Origin: Anadara kagoshimensis
Taxonomy: Eukaryota; Mollusca; Bivalvia; Arcoida; Arcidae
Reading direction: 5' to 3'
Assembly: GCA_021292105.1 (NCBI GenBank)
Contig: CM037869.1
Location: 50,458,234-50,522,233, forward strand
DNA: 64,000 nt
Positions 45,095 to 57,700 of the stretch are shown piece after piece; within the stretch, counting starts at the first letter, position 1; every line of letters starts with the position of its first letter. The position numbers were made by a program, and so were the translations under genes. The notes under the pieces were generated by a model that was given only the letters and a program-made list of their open reading frames with translations, did not search any database and was not told the DNA's origin.

Positions 45095-45686
45095 GTACAT
45101 CTAATATAAACACCACCCCCCAAAAAAGCAATCCCTGTAATATCGTTACTACAATTTGGCTTTCTCATCATAGCACAATACACGAGACAAAAAACATTTA
45201 AGCAACGGTTTTCTTTTTTTCGTTGATAAATAAAATGTAAACAAAATTTAATTACTCTGACACTTTGAAATATAATATGTTAATATTTATTATAATTTAA
45301 TACATTTTTTAATTTTCATTTTTAGCGCTTGATCCATGTTTGAATGTCATTTGTCACAATGGTGGTACATGTAAAACTAGCGGAACACAATATTATTGTA
45401 TGTGTAATGCAGGTTTTGATCAAGCTACAAATTGTCAGACAGGTACGAAACAAATATTATAATTTATTAGTTTTTCGTCTATCCGTTTTAATACTATATT
45501 TCCCATCATCCTTATTAGAACCATTTTCGTTATTTCACGGACATGTTTAAAAATAAAAAGAACCGAAACGGTTTTATACTAAAGGCTATACGTTATCCTT
45601 CCTCACTACCCTAATGGAAGTTTACGTGTTTCAATAAATGCCACAATTAAAAGTTTTGGTATTTTGATTGAACAAAGATCGTATTT

Positions 45687-45729
<43 letters not shown>

Positions 45730-48700
45730 TATGTGTCTCAATAATGTATTAAATATTTCTTTTTTTTATTTATCGCTACATGTATACGATTCACAAATCG
45801 TATGAACCTATGTCTAAGCTACATTTCATTGCAAAGCATCAACTTTGAAGCTGGAAAATTAAGACTTTCATAGTGGAATTGGGACCGGGTCTTCCGAAAG
45901 GGTTAGTACCTCCCGTTTAAGTCGGAATCCCAGTCACGTGTATAATAACAATGATAAATAAAAGAACCATTGAAGTTTTGTAACTAAAGTATAACTAGGG
46001 CAATTTTTAATACTAATCAACAATATCGTGATGATGGCCATATAATTTTCAAGGGGTTCATAACACCATAGCGTCAACAATTAATATAGAAGGAGCTTGC
46101 TCCGTTTTATTAAGATCTCTTGCTGGTTTGTTGGGAACAATGTCTACAACACCGCGTAATACACCAATAACAGCAGAGACAGGTTTATTACTGCATAAAA
46201 AAGAAAAGTTGAAAAAATTGAAGCCTATAAACACAATTGTGATGGCGGCCATAGAACTTTATAGGGTTCTTCATATGCCTAGGTCTAAAATATCGCTGCG
46301 TAACCCATCGGTATTGTGTTTGTTATTTGGACAGAAATAAAAGTAGATCCCTGTGATGGTGTCAATACCGGTGAACTAGAAGATCTTGAGAGAAGAACCT
46401 CGTCAACACCTAATGTTGGCTTATGTGACCAAACCCTGACCGAAAGGTGGTACAAGGCGTACGGATATGAAATGATTACACATGATCCTGGAAGTAATAG
46501 ATGTGGTTCGCAAAATCCAATCTACTTAACGGGTTTGTTAACTGTTATGTATTTGATGTTAGCAGGGCATGTAGTATTTGTTGTAGTAATATGTGATAAC
46601 AATTAATAAAAACCCATACTAATCCATGCCCGAATCACAATCCAGAAGCAAAGTAAAAACTTTGGAACTGACAAGTTAGGTTAGACACGTTTACTTCCAC
46701 CACGGAAATGAGTGCTCCGGAAAAGTAAGCACCTCCTGTTTAGCTAGCTACACACACAACTAACACTTGGCGCTTTAGAGATAAAATAAATTGCCGGAAA
46801 ATCGCTTTGTCTAAATGCAAGTTACCTGTCAAACCTGTTTATTAAGGCAACCCAATGGAACCAGTTTAAGAAGCCTATATCGGCAGGACGCCTTCATATA
46901 CAGGTTAAAAATATGCATAAGAAACAATTGGGATACAATTCCTCTGACCTTTGTAAGCAAATCACCTTTATATAGAGGTGGCCTTTAAGGCAGGTTGGAT
47001 TGTATTACCTCTTTACAACAATAAGTAAGGTCCCAGAGCTAATGCTCGACAACAAAAATAAAACACAACAAGAGGGTCTGGACAGACAAATGATTCTTCG
47101 AATGTAAAATCTCAATCTTTTTTTCAAAGGTTGGGATAACTATGAAGTATTTTATTCCAGGTAGTATACCAAATGACACAGAGATTCACAATGTGACAGC
47201 TTGTTTACGAGACCAATATGATGCTTGTTCTTCTAATTTGTCAGTCCCAATTAAGAAGTGTAACGCAGACACTGTGTTTTACTTGTCACCCACGCCGTCC
47301 AGCAACTCCTCTTATTGCTTTGGTGAGTATAATAAGAAAATAAGAAGTCCAATTTTGAAAAAGAAATTAAACTACTAATCCATGTTCAAATCATATTTTA
47401 AAAACAACAAACTTAAAAAAACTATCTATATTATTTATCATGAACAAATTTTCAATTATTTTTTACTTCGTACTGAAAAAGAAAATTTATATGATTTCTA
47501 TAATAGTGTAATTAGAAACAAAAACCATACACTGATAATTTACATAATTTTAAGTTCATGCAAGTTGATCATATTATATTTGTTCGATATATGACTCCGA
47601 TTTGAATATATACTTGGCACAGAAATAGTTATTGTTTTTTAATGCTCTTTTGTTAATATGTTTTTAGATCAAGTCGACATGTCAGGTAAATAGAGAATTA
47701 TTATATCATACTTAGCGAATACAATAACAATTCTACTTAAATACATGATTATTCACCCTGATCTATAAAAAACAAATAAACTTGTTAAGGTGTTATGATA
47801 TGCAAAGACGAATTTAAACATATATGCTTCTATAATAAGTGAATAACAGTTATCGATATTTCAATTGATACATCAATGTTTATTTTTTACTAACTTAAAT
47901 TTAAATTTTAAATATTGAGACTTTATAACTTAAAAGCAGTATAAATAAAGAAATTCTTGGTAAAATAAGCTTTAGCTGTGAATCTACTGCGAAAAATAAG
48001 ACTGGTTTGAAAATTTTATGAACAATGAACATTTTTCACAAAAAGTCAGAAATTTCGTAACACTAATCACTGTTGGTGTTTTCCATTCAGGGTTGACTGC
48101 ATTTAAAATTTTGTTATATTTCACTGTGTTCTCTGTTGCAAATCAAAAACAGACTTATCCAAGTCCGAATTACAACCCAAAAGCAAAGTGAAAACTTTGG
48201 AACTCACAAGTAAGGTTAGACACGCGAACTTCCACCAGGGAAGTGAGGTCGGGTGCTCCGGAAAGGTAATCACTTCCTGTTCAGCTAGCTTCAACCGTCA
48301 CGTGTAATCAAAATTGTGTGAAAGAAACATGGAACTATGGGATGTAAAATATATCCAAAGCTATCTAAACATTTATATATCCAGTTTTTCTTTTTACTTT
48401 TACTTATGAGGGTTTTGCTTCGTTAATTATACGTATAAAGGAAGTTTGAAATTATGATAAATTTGACTGAAATAGAATATGATAGGCATTTGTTTTCCAT
48501 ATCAACAATATATTCGCTGTTAGAAATTTCTATTTTATCCCATTTTTTTCTTACATGTACCTCTGTATAATAATGTCAATTTTTGTCTTTTTAGATAAAG
48601 CTGTCACTTGGACACCGTCATCTATGCATATAAATTTCACAATGACATGGACAAATGATGCAATACCCACACCTGGACTAGTATATAGTTGTAATTTTAG

Positions 48701-51700
48701 TTTTTCGACTGGTGACCTATGGTATATGATAAAGTGGTACATCAATGATATCAAGGTAGCAGAATCTGAATTTGTACAGAAAGAGTCCGTAGGTTACGCG
48801 GAAAATACAACGTTAACAGAGAAATATATAGAGAGATATGGAGTGACAGTAAGTCACAATAAGACACAATAAGTCACAATCCATTATCAGAGAAAACAAA
48901 AAAGCAACATTGTTTATATTTAATTATAACTAAATCTGTTTTAAGTTGTCAACTGTAGACGATCATTTTATAATAAAAAATATTTATCAGTATTACTCGA
49001 AACAAAAGGATTGAAATCCAAAAATAGATATGAAATATGTATCTGAATGACACGAAAGATAATATAGGTAACTAAATACTAGCCCTAAGAATATTGTAAT
49101 ACAGTTGTATATGAGAACGTTTATTGTCTTTAGTGTAAAACATGTGTTTGGTAAATTGTTTCATAAAAAAACTTCAATGTTACAATCATTATATGTTACT
49201 ATATTTCAGATAAAATGTTCAGTGACTGCAGCATATAGCACAGAAAGCCCTCCTGGTGTCGAGACAAAAAGTCCAGGATTTTACGCGGGAATGAAGGTAA
49301 TGCATTTTTGACTGAATCAAGTCTTTTTTGAAAAAAAGATTGCTTTACCATTCTTTAGAACCAGTCCTTTTTTCAATGGTGGAAGTTCAAGTGTGTCAGT
49401 TCCAAAGGTTCAACTTTGATTGTGGTTTGTAATTTTAACATAGATTGGTATTTTTGTTTTTGATTATGAAATATAAGGATTTTAATATAAAATTGAAAAT
49501 TGAAAAATAAAAATACACCTCTGAACTCATACCTATATTTTTAGATTTTGAAAATAATCTGCGGATTTCAATTAGTTTCAATACAATAATTTGTAGGAAT
49601 ACAGGGGGTATATGTTTTTTTTAATTGAAACTAAAATATCACACTCAGATAAATTATATTTTGTTTTATTGATTCTCCTTGGATAAAACACATTTTCGAC
49701 AGGTCAAAGTGTATACTCATTTTAAAACCAATTTCTTGCTCTCATAAACAGTATGTCCACGACTTTTTGTGCTTAGGTACGAACAATTACCCACAGTTTT
49801 ATTTTTATTCCAGGTTCACACACCATCAATTTCTATAGAAAGGGGGAAATCCGGAAATATAATTATGGAACCCACTATACCATATGGTTGTCCGAAATAC
49901 TCTAACGTTTGTAAGACTAGAATTTTAATGACTGATCCTCAGGCCAGGAACAAATGTGACAAATCGCAAATAATTATAAGGAGCACCCAGAATGACAGAT
50001 GTGGCCTGGAGATGGAAGGAGGGTTTATTTCAAATACAGAATGGTTTTTAAAAGAACTTTGGAGAAAGAATTATACACTTAGCATTAAACATAGAGAGGA
50101 AGATCAGAATTATATTCCACGCAAGACATCATATGTATTAGAGCTTCAATTTGAAAAACAGTCAATTCCCATTCATTCTACATGGGCATTGACTTACTTA
50201 GACAACGTTGTGGTAAATAATAATACCCTGTTCTTCTGTGTATTGTGGTAATGATGAAAAGGAAAAACAGTTTATTTGTAAATAAAGACCAACCATTTAA
50301 ATTAGTATTATTGTTTACAGGTTAATATGTACACAAATAAGATATACTTAAGATAGCTACTTAATCGCATAGTTGTTTTTTATTTCAAGGTCACATATGT
50401 TGTTTAAATGAAATATTGTTTTATATAGAGAAGTCGAAAGAATGTTTAAGCTGATTCATGATAAAAAGCACTCGATTCTATGAGAAAAATCATTCATGTA
50501 CATAATATATACTCACCTGGTATTTATAAGGGAATGACTCTGTGATCTAATATATTTGTGTATTTAAGGTAAATGTGTATACCAGTGGCACATGGATGAA
50601 CAAGAAGTGTTATGCCGTTATTGACCCACATATGATGACATTTGATGGAAGGTTTTTATTATTTTATTGTTTCATTGATTTACCTCGTTATACCTAACTA
50701 TTTGAATTATTGTAATATAGTGGAGTAAGAGGAATTTTTTAACTCTAAAATGAAATTTCCTTAACTGATATCGAGGCGGTTTATTCTAGAAGATTGGATG
50801 GAGATGAAAAACTTGCTTAAGAAAGAACTAATTAGTACTAATAAGAATCGACTGGACTGGGTTTCGAAGGATTGGACCTGATTTAATAGGTAACCGGGAC
50901 CAATTGGACTTTAAGAGATGGACAAGATACTTTTAACATTATAAACATCCATTTGCTTAGGCTTAAGGTTGCTGTATCCGAGAGTCAATCATTTATTGGT
51001 ACGCGGCCTCCCTCGATGCCGAGAAGTGGTAATAAATAATAAAACTATTCCTTTTGAAATAAAAAAATAAAATGTTTCATCTTTTATAATGCTCACGTGT
51101 ATAACATGGGTAATTTTATTCAGAAAAAGTTGTTCAGTGCTTCAAAATTAAAAGAGGTTTAATTATTAATAATATATGGCAGTCCCATATACTCTAGATT
51201 TAGAATATGTCATGAGTTATGGTACATGTATTAACACATGATATGTTTACATATTGAAGTTCACAAATTCTAAATTTTACATTTTAGACCTTATGAGATG
51301 CAGATGGAAGGTACATTCCTGTTTTATAAACATACAGAACGCAATGCTGCAGTGAGTATTTTATATCCACATACCCATGTTATGTTAACAAATTCTATCC
51401 CAATAGTAATAAATCACTAATTCACACAACGAAAAAAAAGAATTCATCACTAGCACCTATGTTGAAGTTCCAGTAAAATGTCTGGTGTATATTTCAGACG
51501 TGCATAATTCAAAACAGCCAAATCAAAAACACAAAACGACGGCAGACAAGATTCATTTTGAATGAAGATATAGATTGCATTAAGTTAAATATTGTTTTAA
51601 GTTTCCGCTTTCCCAAAAGACAACTTTGGTGAAATGGAATTAGTGTCCTCAGTGGTCGAACATTCGCCTTGAGGTCGAGGTTTGGATCCCTGGTCGGATA

Positions 51701-54700
51701 AAATATAAGATTTTAAGATATGTGATACTGTTTCTAGAAAGAGGGTGGATTACCTTTTTTATTTACACTGTATCAGTATAATAATTCTGGGGAATAGTAT
51801 GTTTGTTCGAGACAAAGTATTTTTGTGTAAGCACTCGAACCAACAAGTGCGAGATAATATAAGACAAACCGATAAAACACAACTCGAATACATTCGAACT
51901 TGTTCTTATATTGATTTCTAGTGGTAAAGACATAAAATCACGTATATAAGATTACTGATGCGATGACACAAAGATAACAAACAGAACGTTCATTAATTAG
52001 AAAATTTTGTTTTGATTGAAACAGGTTATTATAAAGACAACATCCTGTTGGAGTTCTAGGATATTTTGTACTTGTGGAATAGTGGTACAAGCAGGGAGGG
52101 ATGTATTTGTAATAAACACCTGTCCGGGATCAATACCTTTCATGAGATTCTATAGATGTAACGAAGGTTTACTGAGAGTGTATTCCAATGGAGAACATTT
52201 GTACAAGGTTTTATTTTTAAAATATTATTAGCTCATCCTTTACTTTATCAATAAGGCAGAACTTGTTTTGTGATATTACAAACATATCCATGAGGAAGAA
52301 TTATCTGAAAGTAATCGCTGAAACACATATAATCTCGAATCAGAGAATACTAACGGTTCTCAGCGTAATGTTCTTAGTTGACTTTTTGTATTGATGTAAA
52401 AACAAAATTGTTCGGAAAATGGTAAGACGTTTCAGTTAATTCCGCTTTAAAGTGGGTTGTCAATGGTCTGTGATTATTTTAAATTGAATTAGTTTGACGT
52501 TTATTCAGCATTGAATATTGTCAAGTATATGTGTTCCGCCGCTATAAATCACTATACAGTCAAAATAAAAAACAAACATACTAATCCATGTCCGAATTAC
52601 AATCTAGAAGCAAGGTAAAGACTTTGGAACTGACAAGTTAGGTTTAACACTTGACCTTCCACCAGGGAAGTGAGGCGGGATGCCCCGGAAGGGTAAGCAC
52701 CTCCTGTTTAGCTAGCTTCACCCGCCACGTGTGTTATCAAAATGGAACAATGGAACGTCAAATATATCCAAGGCAATCCTGGACACAGAGACGTCAAACT
52801 TATCAACAAAACCTATTTATGATTCGGACATGGATAAATATGTTTGTTGTTGATTAGAAAGCTTATCCAAAAAAACTAGTAAAGTGACATTTATGGTTGT
52901 GGAAAATTGTGGTTATATATAAGTTCAAATACTATAAATCAATTAAGAAATGACATTCTGATCATGGTATTTCAAGGGGTAATGAAAGATAGTTTGGCAC
53001 GCGCCACACTATCTTTCATTACCCCTTGAAATACCATGATCAGAAATGTCATTTCTTATATTTACAATTTTTGTTTATTTATTTTTTTCTGTTTAAATAA
53101 GTTTAGATTATGCTGATTGACAGTTTGACTCCGCCTCCGATTTCCGACAGCTGTCAAAGAAAAATATAATCAGAAGTATTTCATGCTATTTTTTTATTTA
53201 TAGTCATATAATTTTGCAAGAAATATTATATCTTCATGCTAAGATTAAAATTGCAATTATTAAAAGTAGAATAATACTGCAAGTAATATACTGTTTGTAA
53301 ACAAATCTACGTGGTATGCCATGTGCTTTCTGGGACTACTATACATCAAAGGTCATGACCCCTGTTGCCTTTCAACGGGAATTGAAATGCAATTGCTTCT
53401 GCATATTTCATCGAAAACAGGTACAGTCATATTTTAAATATTTGCGATTAAAGTTAAATGGCCTTTAAAGTCAGGTGGCTCTTATATAGACGTGACTGTT
53501 AATATTAGTGTTGTTTAGTGATATATTGTTAATTGAAAGTGATTGGTGATTGATATAGGTTTTAGCAAATTTTTCAGAACAGAATCAATGGTATTTTATA
53601 TCAGGAATATGCATTTCTCGTCGAAATACCGCTCTCTTATTTATTCGTATATACTAAGGTACTTGTTTCTGATACCTAGTTGTTGTTCCGATCCTTCAGG
53701 CAGTTTTTTATAGCAACTTTGAAAATTATGAATTATTTTAGCCCGAGTTAGTGATATGAACATACTTTCACCGTTGACGTTTGAACGGGTTTTTGGGCTA
53801 TGGATTAACTTTAATTTTAAATCATAATAAATCAATACATTTACTTTAGATCTATTTGCCGACTGGAACACGGGTAGAGGCTCATTTACGAAACTACAAC
53901 ACGAGATATTGGGACGTTTATATCTACCCCACAAATATTGATGTTGGGAAGACTTCAGGACTATGTGGAACACTTGATGGGTATTGCGATAACGACTTTG
54001 TATTGAGAGATGGAAGTTATAGCACTACTGCAGGAGCTGCTAACCCTTGTTACGTTCCAAATGACTGGCTCTGGTATCCGAACGACTTTTCAAATAGTTG
54101 GAGGTATTTTCATTAATGCAATGCTGAGTATGGTATCCGAATGATTTTTTTAAAAAGATGGATGTATTTTCATTAATAAAATTCTAACGTAGTATTTCGT
54201 TTTCAAATTCCTTTCATGTATTTACAAAACTTATAGGCGTTTTGAACCTAACCTGTATACAACAAAATTAATTGTTTAATTTATCTGTGTTACATAAAAA
54301 TCAAACTGCTATGCGTATTATTGTTAGAGATACATTCCATGTCAAATATTAATTGAAATATTTGAGCATACTAAACATACAGAGAAATACACATTACGGA
54401 ATTCGTTTGAAATAAACTACTAGTAATGTTTTGTATTTGAAATGAATAATGTGAATCAATTTTCTAGTAAAAGGCATAACCAATCGTTTGTATTTTAAGT
54501 GAATATTTATGAATCAATTTTCTAGGATTACAGATGATGAAAACTTGTTTCCAGGTCCAAATTTCGACAATGTATATAATGCATTAAGTCCATGGTCAGC
54601 ATCTCTTCAGTTATGTTATTGTCCGTATAACAGCCTGGAAAACCATACAAACACAGGTGGACTAGTTAATGAAGCACATTGCAGTTATAAGGAATACGCA

Positions 54701-57700
54701 GATTGTGATTATGATCCTGGAAGGGAGATAATTTGCCGCCATCTTCAACAATCTTCACCAAGGAGGAAAAGGGATACTATGTTTAATTCGTATGGTATTT
54801 CAAAATCACTGAACACAAAATATCTGCAAAAGGTAAGTATTATTTACTGGGTGAATCGGACCATATGAATTGGTCATGCTGGAAAGAAGAAAGGTTGTAA
54901 TAACAAAATAAAACACCGATTGTGTTCTAAATCATTGTCGTAAAGCAGAGTAAAACTGTACAGTTAATAACTCTGGTTTCATTTCACTAATGAAGTGAGG
55001 CCGGTTGGTCGGGAAAAATAATCACCTCCTGTTTAGATTTAACTTATTTTTGTAAGTATATGTTGCTGCATACTTAAATATAAATCACAACAATAGGCGA
55101 ATTGATTTTTATACTTTTTAAACTTTTTTACTAGCTATACCTGTGTGTCGAGATCGAGTGTTAAACGCTTAAATGTTGTACTGAGAATATTTGTATTAGA
55201 ATAAATAAAATCGTATTTGGTGAATTTACAATATGGAATAAAACATAGATTTGAATAGTTTCGTATAGTGTATTCATAATGGTGATGCTTACGGTTATTT
55301 CAAATGTTTGCGTTGATTTAGATTAAAAAATTCAGTGGTTAAAGACTTTACAAAAATAATTATAATTAATTACAGCGATCAACAACGATGTCAACAGCTG
55401 ATGCCATGACTGCTTGTAACACAGTATTTAACGAATCGGTGACATATCAAAAGTGCTTTGATCTGGATTTAGTGGACGAGGAGTATTTCAACTTTGTGTT
55501 CAAGATCTAGTGGTAAGTGCTGCAAAAAAAAACAGGCTAAATCATGATTTAATTAGATGTACACGTTTAGCTAATTAAAAAACAGAAAAATAAATGAGAC
55601 CACAATTTTTATTCTTTGTCAGAAATAATAATCATTATGAATAAAATCATGAAGAATTAAAAAAATAATTAAAATCATATAAATAATGCTTAAACTTTTT
55701 GTTGTCGTTGTTTTTTAGGCAACTAGTGATATTTCCGTTGCATATTCGCATCGAGAACGAGCTAAATCGGAATGTGCGGATGTACTTTCCAGAATCACAC
55801 CCTCCGACAAGAATATCCTGATATGGTGACTGTAATTGAAGCCAACAATTGTCCAAATGAGTGCAGTAATCACGGAATGTGTAGCAGGTATCTGTTATAT
55901 CATTCAAACGCAGGGGGAGTACCCCGCTTATGAAGATGCTTACCAGGCCTAGCTTCTCTTGTGAAGTTCAACAAAATTTCTCCGCTATATTAGTTCGACA
56001 TGGTGATTGGTCATATTGGCATCATATTTGTTGAAACATTGTATATATACGTGTATATTGAGACGGTAAAAAGTGTATAAGAAATACAATCACAACGTGC
56101 GGAAATGTCACGTCAAGAACAATTATCGTAGAGATTCCTAGAGGCGGTGGCGGTTTTCTGTTTAAAAATGTTTTTTGTTCTATCAGGGATGAAGAATGCT
56201 CCTGCATTCTACAATAATGCGTTTTGAAATTTAAAGGTAAATGTAAAATATGTTTTGACTGAATATAAATAAAGAATTCTTATTATTTTATCTGTTTAAA
56301 TAAATACTACTTTTGAAAGTTTGAAAAATTATGCGATTTGCGAGTGAGTCATTTGTTTATCACCTCATGAATAACTCAGTTAATTCGTAAAAAAAGAGCA
56401 GTTTAGATGTTATTGTGGCCTTAATTGTGATTATAATATAAAACACAGAAATCAGAAATCTCATACAAATATGTCCATTTTTGTTACATAAGGAAACTGC
56501 ACGTGCGAGAACGGATTTGCTGCAAAGGATTGTTCGATGAATTTAACAGCAGGGATAAATATTAATGGGAATTCAGAAAATGGATTTTGTGATACATCGG
56601 ATGGTTTGTGTACAGAGATAGAAGTGTACGGGGATCCATTTCCAGAGGACATACGTCCAGTGTCACGTTTTACTCCATTTACACAGGTAATGCTACTATA
56701 GTCCCTATTTTTTATAAACAATGATTTTTTTTCATATTACTCTTCATTTTAAATTGTCAATAAAATGGTAAATTTTAAAAGTATTTCGAAATGTAACAAC
56801 GATTTCACAAAGTTGCATTAAAAATGCTTCTTAATAAACGACTACTTTAAATGCAATTGATATATTTACTACTAGGTTCTGAAATAAACTTCATATATTT
56901 TGCTCTTGATAATCTATAAGATCACCATGTTTTCATGATCTGTATAAAAATTACGGATCTACGATTAGTTGTTTTTTAGTATGAATTTGTACTGAGAAAC
57001 ATCTTACTACTACACAATTTAAAAGTTATCGTCATCTCTTTATATTTTAGGGTATACAAAATGGAACAAAGACATTTTATTCACCAGTGCAAACAACAGG
57101 AGAACAACAAAGTAGATTTTCCGCAATTTTTAACTACCCCTCAACAACCAGCTGGCCAAAGCCTGTTCCAAGCAATGCTTCATTTGTGCATGGCTACACA
57201 TTTGCTGTTTCACTTGATGGAAGCATTTTCAGTGAAGAAATCATAGTATTTATACATGATTCTAAATGTCAATTTTACCAAGTTGCAGGCGGCTCCGTAG
57301 TATTTCCTTGAAGTAAGTACGTATAGAAGTATGGATGATATATCTGAATTGCTTAGTTGTTTGAGAAATGATAAAATTTAATAAGTAGATACTTTTGATT
57401 TATAATGTTTTTCTGAAATACCCCCTGGGTTAACAATATCGTCGTTAACATATGTGTTTAGTTATAAATATTTAAAAACACTTATTTTTTGTATCCATAA
57501 TTACTGCATCCGTGCTTCTTTCATTCACAATTTTTAAATATCACCTGAAAGATAGCTATCTGAATAGGAGATGCTATGTATATCGCAAGCCTAGGATTAT
57601 AATTACAATCAAAAAAGTTTTATGGCCGTCATCACAATATTGTTGATTAGTTTGATGTGTATGTATCCATGATTGTGGTAAAACATTAATGTTTAACATA

